From Phenylobacterium sp. (lineage in GTDB: Bacteria > Pseudomonadota > Alphaproteobacteria > Caulobacterales > Caulobacteraceae), in assembly GCF_030679875.1 (NCBI RefSeq), contig NZ_JAUXSP010000016.1, positions 1 through 41,370 on the forward strand: a DNA stretch of 41,370 nucleotides, written 5' to 3'. The position numbers and the translations under genes are program-made. How positions within the stretch are numbered: the first letter of the stretch is position 1; each line of letters begins with the position of its first letter. A model generated the notes under the pieces. It did not search any database. It was given only the letters and a program-made list of their open reading frames with translations, and had not been told where the DNA came from. Of the stretch, positions 27,734 to 35,796 are shown in pieces.

Positions 27734-28735
27734 TCAGGCCTCAGGGCCGTCGGGTACGCCCCAGAGGCCCTGGGGCGGGAGAAGGTCGGCGCCACGCTGG
27801 ACCGCGCCGCCCGCATAGTCATTGGCAAGCCAGGTGGGCCCGTCGAGGTCGACGAAGTCGGCGTGCCGGGCCACGTGGAAGGCTGGCGCGATCGACATCG
27901 AGGAGGAGACCATGCAGCCTACCATGACCCCAAAGTGCATCGCACGCGCCTGCCTTAGCAGATCAAGAGCCTCCGTCAGGCCACCGCTCTTGTCGAGCTT
28001 GATGTTGACCACCTGATAGCGATCCTTGAGCCCTGGCAGGTCAGCGGCCACATGGCAGGATTCGTCAGCGCAGATGGGCGCGCAGCTCCTGAACCCGGCA
28101 AGCGCGCCATCTTCCCCCGCCGGCAGCGGCTGTTCGATCAGCGCGATCTTGAGCTGTGCGAGAACCGGCTGGAGGGACCCCAGGATTTCGATGGTCCAGC
28201 TCTCATTGGGATCGACGATCAGGTCGGCGTCCGGCGCGGCTGCGCGGACGGCGGCGAGGCAAGCCGCCGGGTCGTTCTGGTCAACCTTGACCTTGATCAG
28301 GGTGGCCCCAGTCATCCGTGCGGCCGCCTCCCCCATCGCCTGGGGGGTGTCCAGGCTCACGGTCAGCGCACTCACCAGGGGATGGAGCGGGGGCTGGCCG
28401 AGGGTTTCGGCGACCGCACGGCCGGCCAGGCGGGCTTCGATATCCCACAGGGCGCAGTCGATAGCGTTGCGGGCCGCGCCAGGACCCAGCCGCGAGGCCA
28501 GGTCATGGCGGCTCATCCCGCGGGAAATGTCCTGCGCCAGGCCGTTCACCTGGGCCAGGACGGAGTCGATGGTTTCCCCATAACGGGCGTAGGGCACCCC
28601 CTCGCCGCGCCCCTGGACGCCGTCCTGCTCCAGGGTCACGCCGACCACGTCAGCGGCGGTTTTCACCCCGCGGGAAATGCGGAATGGCGTGCTTAGCGGC
28701 CAATGTTCTGCGCGGACTGAGAGGGTGCGAAGCAT
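27734..28735 (-). CDS. dgcA: N-acetyl-D-glutamate racemase (DgcA-type, enolase superfamily)
   Basis: A 333-residue muconate-lactonizing subgroup member of the enolase superfamily (dipeptide-epimerase-like). The catalytic lysines are in LIKVKVD (Lys 148, Lys 150) and NIKLDKSGG (Lys 246 region). The metal ligands are Asp 175 in IVDPNES, Glu 201 in LIEQPLP and Asp 224 in ADES. In the DgcN-DgcA pathway it converts N-acetyl-D-glutamate to N-acetyl-L-glutamate. The start ATG at 28735 lies inside the upstream gene (43-base overlap), with AGGTTAGTGGA just before it, so it is translationally coupled to dgcN. Adjacency to the DUF1611 gene is what separates this assignment from an ordinary L-Ala-D/L-Glu epimerase. 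Confidence 0.87.
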   Translation of the reverse strand: MLRTLSVRAEHWPLSTPFRISRGVKTAADVVGVTLEQDGVQGRGEGVPYARYGETIDSVLAQVNGLAQDISRGMSRHDLASRLGPGAARNAIDCALWDIEARLAGRAVAETLGQPPLHPLVSALTVSLDTPQAMGEAAARMTGATLIKVKVDQNDPAACLAAVRAAAPDADLIVDPNESWTIEILGSLQPVLAQLKIALIEQPLPAGEDGALAGFRSCAPICADESCHVAADLPGLKDRYQVVNIKLDKSGGLTEALDLLRQARAMHFGVMVGCMVSSSMSIAPAFHVARHADFVDLDGPTWLANDYAGGAVQRGADLLPPQGLWGVPDGPEA

Positions 28736-29730
28736 TCCACTAACCTGTCGACGATCTGGTCCACGCCCATGGCGACGGGATCCTGGCAAGGGAGGTTGAA
28801 GCGCGCGGCGGTTTCATCGCACAGCCGGCGCGCCTCATCGGGGGCGAGACTAGAGGTGTTGAAGGCGATTCCTACCGCGCTCACTCCAGGATTGGTCAGG
28901 GCGGCCGACGCCAGATTGGCCTCGAGGCAGGCCTGGAGCTCAGGCAGGTCCCGGCCAGGCAGGCCGCGCATGTGCGGGCGGCCGGGCTCATGGCACAGGA
29001 CGAGGGCGTCGGGCTGGGCGCCGTGCAGCAGGCCCAGGGATACGCCGGCATAGGAGGGATGGAACAGGGAGCCCTGCCCCTCGATCAGGTCCCAGCCGCC
29101 GTCGTGGCGGGCCGGGCTGATCTCCTCGATGCCCCCGGAGATGAAGTCGGCGATCACCGCATCGATGGGCACGCCGGACTGGGCGATGAAGATGCCGGTC
29201 TGGCCGGTGGCGCGGAAATCGGCCGCCAGGCCCCGGGCCCGCATCTCCCGCTCGATGGCCAGGGTCGTATACATCTTGCCGACTGAGCAGTCGGTGCCGA
29301 CGGTGAGCAGGCGGTGGCCGGCCCGGGGGCGGCCATTGCCGACGGCCATCTTCTTCGGCGGTTCACGCACATCGAACAGGGACAGGCCCCGACGGGCGGC
29401 GGCGGCGACAATCGCCGGATGCTCCGTCAGCCGCTCATGCAGGCCAGAGGCGACGTGCAGGCCAGCCTCCAGGGCGGCGACCACATCGGCGACGATGCTG
29501 GGGCCCAAGACCCCCCCGGCATTGGCCACGCCAACGATCAGGGTCTTGGCGCCCTGGGCGGCGGCCTCGGTGAAGCTCAGGTGCGGCAGGCCCAGGGTGA
29601 CCGTGCACTCAGGCCGCCGATGCTCTCCCAGACTCCAGTCGGGACGCCAGTAGGCGACCCCGCGGGAGGTTTTGACGGAAAGCTCATTCTGGGAGTCGCC
29701 GAGATAGAGCAGGTAGGGCGGCGGGATCAT
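28693..29730 (-). CDS. dgcN: D-glutamate N-acetyltransferase DgcN (DUF1611)
   Basis: A 345-residue cytosolic protein of the DUF1611 family, with an N-terminal alpha/beta domain (about 1-125) and a P-loop NTPase-like domain. The P-loop is GTDCSVGK (145-152), followed by MYTTLAIEREMRARG; FRATGQTGIFIA and WDLIEGQGSLFHPSYAGV follow. In the described D-glutamate catabolic pathway DgcN acetylates D-Glu with acetyl-CoA before DgcA racemises it. It lies 85 bases after the LysR gene in the same direction and overlaps dgcA by 43 bases. A GAGAG ribosome-binding site lies before ATG 29730. The residual step, removal of the acetyl group from N-acetyl-L-Glu, has no gene in this window. Confidence 0.88.
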   Translation of the reverse strand: MIPPPYLLYLGDSQNELSVKTSRGVAYWRPDWSLGEHRRPECTVTLGLPHLSFTEAAAQGAKTLIVGVANAGGVLGPSIVADVVAALEAGLHVASGLHERLTEHPAIVAAAARRGLSLFDVREPPKKMAVGNGRPRAGHRLLTVGTDCSVGKMYTTLAIEREMRARGLAADFRATGQTGIFIAQSGVPIDAVIADFISGGIEEISPARHDGGWDLIEGQGSLFHPSYAGVSLGLLHGAQPDALVLCHEPGRPHMRGLPGRDLPELQACLEANLASAALTNPGVSAVGIAFNTSSLAPDEARRLCDETAARFNLPCQDPVAMGVDQIVDRLVECFAPSQSAQNIGR

Positions 29731-29815
29731 AGTCTCTCACTTCGGGCCGGGGCGACGCTGTTGCCCGATCATCGCGAAACTGAGCCGCGCGCGAAGCTCG
29801 AAAGGAAGAGGTCTG

Positions 29816-30754
29816 TTATAGCCCGGGGTTATGCGTCTGCTGCTGGTCCTGAATGTCCGCCTTTAAAGTATTCACAAAAGCTCGGGACATTTTGGAAAGC
29901 GGGCGGTCTTCAAGATAGATGCAATAGACCCCGAAGTTGGCGGGCTGCAAAAGAGGGCGAAAATCAAGATCGGCGTCCAGGTTTTCCCGGGCGGTGAACT
30001 CATCGACAATCGCCACCCCGGCGCCGTGGCGCACGAGGGCGGCGGCGACATAGTAGGTCTGCACCACGATGCCTTGGGGTCGGGCGGGCCCGCCCCGGAT
30101 GACTTCGCTGGCATAGAGGGCGCCCACCGGGCCGCTGCCCTCCAGGCTGATCAGCTCGTGGCCGCTGAAGCTCTCGATACCCAGGCGCGGCGGGGCGTCG
30201 GGGAGGTAGTCGCGGCGATAGAGCAGAACCAGTTCGCCGGTGCCGATGCGGACATGGGCCAGCCTCGGATGGCGCGGGGCGTCATAGGCGACCGCCATGT
30301 CCGCCTTGCGCTCATAGAGCGCGCGCAGGATGTCTTCATCATGCAGGGTCTGCAGGGTGAAGGTGACGCCGGGATGCTTCTGGCGGAACTGGGCGACGGC
30401 CCGGGGCGCGACTCCCAGCCCCAGGGAGGGCAGCACCGCCAGGCCGATATGGGCCGACCCGCCCTTCAACAGATTGCGGGTCGTCTCCTTGAGCGACTCG
30501 ATGCGGCTGTAGATCTCGTCGACGTCCCGGAACAGGGCATGGGCCTCATCCGTCGGCGTCAGTCGCCCCTTCACCAGGCGGAACAGCGGGAAGCCAAGCC
30601 GACCTTCGGCGTGCTTCAGGACCTTGCTGACAGAGGGTTGCGAGACATAGAGGGCCCGGGCCGCCGCGCTGATCGAGCCGGCCCGGTAGACCGCATGAAA
30701 GACCTCGATATGCCGGAGATTCATGGAGGGTAGATTGGCGCCGCTCGGTTCCAT
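29816..30754 (-). CDS. LysR-family transcriptional regulator (DgcR-like)
   Basis: A 312-residue LysR regulator. The winged helix-turn-helix is at about residues 14-70 (LRHIEVFHAVYRAGSISAA, SQPSVSKVLKHAEGRLGF) and an inducer-binding domain follows (about 100-300). The ATG at 30754 is used because GAGAG precedes it; ATG 30724 is an alternative that begins at the conserved domain. Such genes next to dgcN-dgcA have been shown elsewhere to activate them in response to D-Glu (DgcR); whether this one does is inferred from position. Unlike many LysR genes, it is not divergent from its presumed targets but precedes dgcN in the same direction, so a shared transcript is possible. Confidence 0.88.
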   Translation of the reverse strand: MEPSGANLPSMNLRHIEVFHAVYRAGSISAAARALYVSQPSVSKVLKHAEGRLGFPLFRLVKGRLTPTDEAHALFRDVDEIYSRIESLKETTRNLLKGGSAHIGLAVLPSLGLGVAPRAVAQFRQKHPGVTFTLQTLHDEDILRALYERKADMAVAYDAPRHPRLAHVRIGTGELVLLYRRDYLPDAPPRLGIESFSGHELISLEGSGPVGALYASEVIRGGPARPQGIVVQTYYVAAALVRHGAGVAIVDEFTARENLDADLDFRPLLQPANFGVYCIYLEDRPLSKMSRAFVNTLKADIQDQQQTHNPGL

Positions 30755-30924
30755 TTGTCTCTCAGACCATACCGCCCCCCTCCCTAGCAAGGGCTCGAGC
30801 CTGATGGCCGACAGGACTGCCGGCAAGGCCGGCGCGGTGCGCCAACCCCTGTGGGCTCACCTCCACTGCGACCAGCAGGGACCTCGCGAAACCGCTTCAG
30901 GTCCCACTGCAGCCGGGAACCCCG

Positions 30925-32946
30925 CTATTGCTGTCTGACCTGGACGCTTGCTGCGACATCACAGACGAGGGAGATGAGATCTCCAGCGTTTATGGGCTTG
31001 GTCAAAAAGTCATTTGCTCCAGCCTGGACCGCCAGTTCTCGATGCTCAGGCATTGCGTTAGCCGTGAGCACACAAATCGGCGTTGGATTGTTCTGACAAT
31101 TTAACTCGTACTCCCGGATCAGCTTGATCGCCGTAAGGCCATCCATCACCGGCATCTGCATATCCATCAAGATGAGATCAAAATTTCCCGCCTCAACAGT
31201 TCGCACCGCTTGTTCGCCATTCTCTACCGAAACGATTTCCACCGGCAGACCATCCAGTATCATCTGCACCGTCTTTCGGTTGATCGGATGATCTTCAGCA
31301 AGAAGGACGCGCAGATTTCGCGTCCACTCAAATTCCGCCGCATCTCCCAACTCCGCCCTAAGCGGGATTTCACTTCCGGCTCGCTCCAGCACCAGATCAA
31401 ATTCAAACGTTGAACCCACGTTCGAAATTGATGTCGCTGAGAGCGACCCGCCCATCAGTTCTACGAGTGATTTCGAGATAGCTAGACCAAGGCCCGTCCC
31501 GCCAAAGCGCCTGGTGATAGTTCCGTCCGCTTGCTCAAACCGTTCGAACAGGGTTGACGCAACCTCTTCCGGAAAGCCGATACCGGTATCCTGCACTTTG
31601 AATCTGATCTGGCAGCCAATCTCATCGTGAGCGACCTCGCTGAGAGAAAGGACAACCTCACCCCGATCCGTAAACTTTACTGCATTGCTCAGCAAGTTGG
31701 ACAATACTTGTCGGATCTTGAGATCGTCTCCTAGAAAGTGCCCACAATTCCGATCCGTCGCCTCAAGTCTCAGCTCGACGCCCTTCTGCGCCGCACTCGC
31801 CTGAAACAGAGCAATGGTATCGGTGACAAGTTGCTCCAGATCGAACGGCTCCAGCCGCAACGCCATCCGCCCCGCGTCGATCTTTGCCAGGTCGAGAATG
31901 TCACTCAATAGACCCTCAAGCGCCCGCCCAGATGTCTCGATGAGTTGCACCATCTCGCGCTGCTTAGGGTGCATAGCGGTTCGCGCCAGGGCTCCGGCGA
32001 CGCCCAGAACACCATTGAGCGGCGTGCGGATCTCATGGCTCATATTCGCCAAGAAGCTGGACTTGGCGAGGTTCGCGCGTTCGGCCGCTTCGCGAGCCTC
32101 AGTCAATCGCGCTTCGGCCGCCCGGACTTCCGAAAGGTCTCGCACCACACTCACGAAGGCTAACCCTCCTGCCGTTTCCAGCTTCGCAAGCGAAGCTTCA
32201 GCTGGAAACTGGCCGCCGCTCTTTCGGCGTCCATGAACAGGCGCACGGTCTCCCATCCGCAGGCTCTTGCGACGCCCCTCGGCGAAATTCTGAACGTGGC
32301 GAGCATGCTCGGCCCTCACACCTTCGCCTATAAGCATGCCGACACTTCGGCCAATGACCTCCCTTGCGGCGTATCCGAAGACGTTCTCGGCCCCAGCGCT
32401 GAATTGCAGAATACAGCCGGCCGGGTCGGTGAAGATGATGGCCTCAGGAGAAATTCGCAGCATTGACGCCAACATCTCGGTGGTCGTGCGCGCGTCATTT
32501 TCGATATTTCGCTGTTGCGTCACATCCCTCACAACACCGAACAAGCCAACGAGGCTCCCGTCTGGATCTAGGTCCACGTCCGCCTGCGTCTGCACAGAAC
32601 GCAAATTCCCGCCGGGCAGAATAATACGGTGGTCAATACAGTATGGTTCGTGTTTCAGAACCGCTCGCTCAACAGCCTCCTGCATCTTGTCGCGATCATG
32701 CGGATGAACCAGATCAAGGAATGTCTGGAATGTTGGCTTGAACTCTTTTTCAGACACCCCGTATACGTGGTAGAACTGTTCAGAACAGAATAGCTCGTCT
32801 GTTTCCACCCTCCATTCCCAACTCCCAGTGCCTGATAATTTCTGGCTTCGAGCCAAGTGTCGAACCATTGCCTCCACATCAACAGGCGACGTTTCATCCA
32901 GCATAGGTATTGGGCCTTGCGCGGGGATGAGGTTATTTTCGATCAT
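30925..32946 (-). CDS. Hybrid sensor histidine kinase (PAS-PAS-HisKA-HATPase-REC)
   Basis: A 673-residue soluble hybrid kinase. Order: PAS 1 (about 35-145, with SWEWRVETDELFCSE), PAS 2 (about 155-275, with PEAIIFTDPAGCILQFSAGA), HisKA with His 304 in FLANMSHEIRTPLNG, HATPase (SNLLSNAVKF, QDTGIGF, GGTGLGLAI) and a C-terminal receiver whose phosphoacceptor is Asp 595 in LILMDMQMP, with Lys 650. There is no membrane segment, so the signal is cytoplasmic. The ribosome-binding site is poor. It follows the globin-coupled chemoreceptor gene by 36 bases and is probably cotranscribed. Third-position A/T is visibly higher than in flanking genes. A phosphorelay to the nearby LuxR regulator would need a histidine phosphotransfer protein, which is not encoded here. 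Confidence 0.93.
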   Translation of the reverse strand: MIENNLIPAQGPIPMLDETSPVDVEAMVRHLARSQKLSGTGSWEWRVETDELFCSEQFYHVYGVSEKEFKPTFQTFLDLVHPHDRDKMQEAVERAVLKHEPYCIDHRIILPGGNLRSVQTQADVDLDPDGSLVGLFGVVRDVTQQRNIENDARTTTEMLASMLRISPEAIIFTDPAGCILQFSAGAENVFGYAAREVIGRSVGMLIGEGVRAEHARHVQNFAEGRRKSLRMGDRAPVHGRRKSGGQFPAEASLAKLETAGGLAFVSVVRDLSEVRAAEARLTEAREAAERANLAKSSFLANMSHEIRTPLNGVLGVAGALARTAMHPKQREMVQLIETSGRALEGLLSDILDLAKIDAGRMALRLEPFDLEQLVTDTIALFQASAAQKGVELRLEATDRNCGHFLGDDLKIRQVLSNLLSNAVKFTDRGEVVLSLSEVAHDEIGCQIRFKVQDTGIGFPEEVASTLFERFEQADGTITRRFGGTGLGLAISKSLVELMGGSLSATSISNVGSTFEFDLVLERAGSEIPLRAELGDAAEFEWTRNLRVLLAEDHPINRKTVQMILDGLPVEIVSVENGEQAVRTVEAGNFDLILMDMQMPVMDGLTAIKLIREYELNCQNNPTPICVLTANAMPEHRELAVQAGANDFLTKPINAGDLISLVCDVAASVQVRQQ

Positions 32947-32982
32947 GTGAGGATTGAGCCAGGAACATGGTATGAGGTCGTG

Positions 32983-34566
32983 TCACGATTGATCCGCCGG
33001 TGCTGCGCGGCCAAGTGCGGCTCCCCCCGCGCGCATCCCCCTTGCCGGCGATTGCCTCGATGTCGAAGCGCTCGACACCAGCTTGAGGGCAGCCCCTGGG
33101 CTTGCGTGAGAGCCCGCCGTTTTGAAGGCGCCGACAAGGCGGGCCAATTCGGCCGTCTCGAGCTTCAGGGCGTGGCTAGCGGCGGTGGACTCCTCGACCA
33201 TTGCAGCGTTCTGTTGGACAACATGGTCCATGTGATTGACCGCAACATTGACCTGGGCCAATCCGACGGCCTGCTCATTGGCTGAAGCCGATATCGCCGA
33301 GATGATCCCATCGATATCAGCCACCTTGCTGATGATGGACTGAAGGGCCTGGCCCGTTTCCCCGACCAAGCTCACGCCCTCTCCCACCTGATGCGAAGAC
33401 GCCGCTATCAGCGTCTTGATCTCCTTCGCCGCCTCCGCAGAGCGTTGGGCCAGCGCCCTGACCTCTGAGGCTACGACCGCAAAGCCACGGCCTGCCTCGC
33501 CAGCCCGCGCAGCCTCCACGCCCGCATTCAACGCCAGAAGATTGGTCTGGAAGGCGATCTCGTCGATGACCCCGATAATCTGGCTGATCTGTCGCGATGA
33601 CTCCTCGATCTGCCCCATAGCGCGAACCGCACGCGTGACGACCTCGCCCGAAAGCTGCGCCTCTTTCTTGGCGTCTTCAACGGTGGCGCCGGCCTCACGA
33701 GCACCACCGGCTGTGGCCTTCACAGCCGCCGTGATTTCATCCAATGCTGCGGCTGTCTCTTCCAGTCCGGCCGCCTGCTGCTCGGTACGCCGCGACAGAT
33801 CGTCGGAGGCCATAGCCAATTCTTGGGCGCTGGATCCGATCGCACCCGTTGTGGCGCCGACGGTTGAAATCGTCTCCTCGAGGCGTTCGAGCGCGGCGTT
33901 GAAGTCGCGCCTTAACTGGCCGTACTCCGGCGCGAGCTCGTCTGGCATCCGGTAGGTGAGATCGCCTGCGGCAAGCGCGGCCATTCCAGCGCCCACAGAC
34001 CTGACGACGGAGGCTCGCTCCTGCTCGAGCACCTCGGCCTCCGCCCGCTTTCGGGCCGCTTCATCAGCCTCAAGATAGACCGAGATGGCAAAGTCCATGT
34101 CGAGGAGCGTCGCTTTCGCCAGCGCTCCAAGTTCGGCCGCGACCTCAGGGCCTCTCGCATCCTTTCGAGCTCCAAATCGCGACTTAGGCCACCGCGATTC
34201 CACAACTGCGCCAATCAGCGCGTTGAGGAGCAAGGCGTAGCCGCCGATGTACCACCTCGGCTCCAGGCCGATGCGCGCGTGGATCTCTCCAACAGTCGTG
34301 ACGGCTTGGACATAGGCCCCGTCGAAGTGGCCACTGGAAATCGTCTCCCAGTGGCCAAGCTGCCGTTTTTTGGCGCTGCCGACATGGGCGTCGGTCTCGA
34401 AGAAGCGTCGGGTCTCAGGGCGGCTCTGGACCTGGATGTAGAAGCTGTCCAACGCCGCTGGCAGTTCTTGCATCAGGATCGGCTTGATCCTCCGGAGGTT
34501 CGCCCGGGCGTCTTCGTCAAGTTTCATGAAATCTAGGCGATCGTCTAGCGCATCGTGCCGAGGCAT
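32983..34566 (-). CDS. Globin-coupled methyl-accepting chemotaxis protein
   Basis: A 527-residue soluble chemoreceptor with no membrane helix. The N-terminal protoglobin-like sensor covers about 1-170; the probable haem-binding proximal His is 96 in [22 protein letters not shown]-like linker (about 185-240, [13 protein letters not shown]) precedes the signalling domain. Methylation-type helices lie around 260-280 ([18 protein letters not shown]), and the conserved hairpin tip is [19 protein letters not shown] (336-354). It most likely senses oxygen or another gas and signals to CheA. The short C-terminal tail is Ala/Ser-rich with no CheR-docking pentapeptide. A perfect palindrome lies 15 bases before the start codon. 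Confidence 0.92.
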   Translation of the reverse strand: MPRHDALDDRLDFMKLDEDARANLRRIKPILMQELPAALDSFYIQVQSRPETRRFFETDAHVGSAKKRQLGHWETISSGHFDGAYVQAVTTVGEIHARIGLEPRWYIGGYALLLNALIGAVVESRWPKSRFGARKDARGPEVAAELGALAKATLLDMDFAISVYLEADEAARKRAEAEVLEQERASVVRSVGAGMAALAAGDLTYRMPDELAPEYGQLRRDFNAALERLEETISTVGATTGAIGSSAQELAMASDDLSRRTEQQAAGLEETAAALDEITAAVKATAGGAREAGATVEDAKKEAQLSGEVVTRAVRAMGQIEESSRQISQIIGVIDEIAFQTNLLALNAGVEAARAGEAGRGFAVVASEVRALAQRSAEAAKEIKTLIAASSHQVGEGVSLVGETGQALQSIISKVADIDGIISAISASANEQAVGLAQVNVAVNHMDHVVQQNAAMVEESTAASHALKLETAELARLVGAFKTAGSHASPGAALKLVSSASTSRQSPARGMRAGGAALGRAAPADQS

Positions 34567-34580
34567 AGCGGTGTCCTATG

Positions 34581-34594
34581 TGTGAAATTTCACA
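34581..34594. promoter_or_regulatory. Perfect palindrome upstream of the chemoreceptor gene
   Basis: TGTGAAATTTCACA is a 14-base perfect palindrome 15 bases before the chemoreceptor ATG (minus strand). The half-sites resemble CRP/FNR-type sites, but the spacer is four bases, as in FNR/FixK sites, while the half-site sequence is CRP-like. An operator overlapping the leader is plausible. Confidence 0.5.
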
Positions 34595-34626
34595 GTTCAT
34601 AGAACGCCGTGATGGATAATGAGATA

Positions 34627-34643
34627 TTAAGTTACCAACTTAA
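34627..34643. promoter_or_regulatory. Inverted repeat TTAAGTT-N3-AACTTAA
   Basis: A perfect 7-bp inverted repeat with a three-base spacer, 61 bases upstream of the chemoreceptor start. It contains two TTAA ends, but with nine bases between them rather than the seven of a full CtrA site, so the cognate regulator is unknown. Confidence 0.4.
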
Positions 34644-34894
34644 AGAATAGCCATAGCCATTAGAACTACTCAGAAGGCGTATACCCAAAGGCATATGCCC
34701 ATGTTGAGCCACAGAACTGGTATTATTACATGATCCCGGTCGATTTCATGATTCCCCATTGTTCATCTCTCGCTCGACGGTTATCCACAAATTCCATGTG
34801 GGTATAATTGCCCCCGGCCAAATCGGGTGGGTCGCCACTCGCCCCCAAGACACTCACGCGAACTGGGAGGATCGCCGGCTTGAAAGGAGGCTTA

Positions 34895-35521
34895 TTGGAC
34901 GAGACGCGGGGGCGGAGCGCGATGATTCTCGAGGAGAAGCCCCTGTGCCGCGGGGCGATCGCCGCCGTGGTGGCCGGACTCGCAGGGTTCGGAGAGCCGA
35001 CCTTCACCAGTTCTTTGTCGGAAGCAGACGCGCAGATCGGGCTATCGGCGCCCGACCTCTTCATCGTGGACTTGTTTTCAGTCGAGTATGATTTTGAGGG
35101 CCTGGCTCGGCTGATCCACCACCATAAATCGGTTCGCGTGATGGTCATTGATGACCGGATAAACCCGGCCTTCGTGCGGCTCGCCAAGGACGCGGGCGCC
35201 GTGGGGTATGCTTGCAAGAACTATGAAATAGATCTGCTTGAGGCGGCGATTGCAGCCGTCGCGGGGGGGCGCCTACAGTTTCCTGCGACACCGCCGTTGA
35301 CCACTCCGACTGGTCGATCAGCGCGATCAATCGATCGCCTCTCGCCTAGGCAGTTGGAGGTTTTGAAGTGTATTGCGGTCGGAATGGGAAACCAGGAGAT
35401 CGCCGACACGCTCGGCATCACATTGGGTACAGCGAAGGCCCATATCCACACGATTCTGAAGCTCACCGGCACTCGAAACCGGACCGAAGTCGCCCTGATC
35501 GCCGGTCGGTTCCTCGCATAG
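34895..35521 (+). CDS. LuxR-family response regulator
   Basis: A 208-residue NarL/FixJ-type regulator. The receiver-like domain covers about 10-125: MILEEKPLCRG at its start, the presumed phosphoacceptor Asp in LFIVDLFS, and Lys in GYACKNYE. The metal-binding acidic pair usually seen as DDH is EE-K here, so it may be a modified receiver. The DNA-binding helix-turn-helix is at about 145-205 (LSPRQLEVLKCIAVGMG, then EIADTLGITLGTAKAHIH). The start is taken as TTG 34895, which has a near-perfect AAAGGAGG four bases upstream; ATG 34922 (GGAG upstream, nine residues shorter) is the alternative. It is divergent from the chemoreceptor-kinase pair. Confidence 0.88.
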   Translation: MDETRGRSAMILEEKPLCRGAIAAVVAGLAGFGEPTFTSSLSEADAQIGLSAPDLFIVDLFSVEYDFEGLARLIHHHKSVRVMVIDDRINPAFVRLAKDAGAVGYACKNYEIDLLEAAIAAVAGGRLQFPATPPLTTPTGRSARSIDRLSPRQLEVLKCIAVGMGNQEIADTLGITLGTAKAHIHTILKLTGTRNRTEVALIAGRFLA

Positions 35522-35555
35522 GCGCGGTCCAACCTCCACCTATCCCCGGCGCCCC

Positions 35556-35577
35556 TAGGGGCTGACGGCAGCCCCTA
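35556..35577 (+). terminator. Hairpin after the LuxR regulator gene
   Basis: A perfect 9-bp stem, TAGGGGCTG (35556-35564) with CAGCCCCTA (35569-35577), encloses an ACGG loop, 34 bases after the stop. No T-tract follows. The 275-base gap from here to iclR holds no other gene that I can support. Confidence 0.5.
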
Positions 35578-35708
35578 CCGGTGTCGGCAGGCTTAAGGGA
35601 CTCGTCCGAACAGGACGCTCTTTCACAAGGCGGCAAGGCGGTGGCCAGACCTGTTGAAAGACGGGGGATCAGCGCCGCTTGAGAAGAGATGCGCGCCCCG
35701 TCGTCCAC

Positions 35709-35727
35709 CGTTCCGTCTGCCGGAACG
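35709..35727. promoter_or_regulatory. Candidate IclR operator
   Basis: CGTTCCG (35709-35715), five bases, CGGAACG (35721-35727): a perfect 7-bp inverted repeat 69 bases before the iclR start. GTTCC-like half-sites are typical of IclR-family operators. A further CGTTCT half-like copy follows at 35729-35734. It is the natural candidate for autoregulation of the operon. Confidence 0.55.
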
Positions 35728-35796
35728 CCGTTCTAAAATGCTTTTTTCTTCGAGAGAGTATGGCATAGAGACCGAGGAATCAGCTGGAGCGTCGGT

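Larger units (their letters stand above)
34567..34894. other. A/T-rich divergent spacer, chemoreceptor / LuxR regulator
   Basis: 328 bases, clearly richer in A/T than the rest of the window. It holds a palindrome next to the chemoreceptor start (34581-34594) and the inverted repeat TTAAGTT-3-AACTTAA (34627-34643). Two related 11-mers, GGCGTATACCC (34676-34686) and GGCATATGCCC (34690-34700), follow, then a DnaA-box-like 9-mer TTATCCACA (34781-34789) and TATAAT (34803-34808) in the direction of the regulator. It probably contains both promoters. Confidence 0.5.

Noticed and set aside
34581..34594. TGTGAAATTTCACA as a standard CRP site
   Set aside because: Half-sites are separated by four bases instead of six, so a conventional CRP site is not supported; kept only as a generic palindrome.
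34627..34643. TTAA-containing repeat as a CtrA site
   Set aside because: The two TTAA ends are nine bases apart, not seven.
34781..34789. Perfect DnaA-box 9-mer TTATCCACA
   Set aside because: A single box without a cluster, A/T-rich unwinding element or replication gene; it may occur by chance in this length of sequence.
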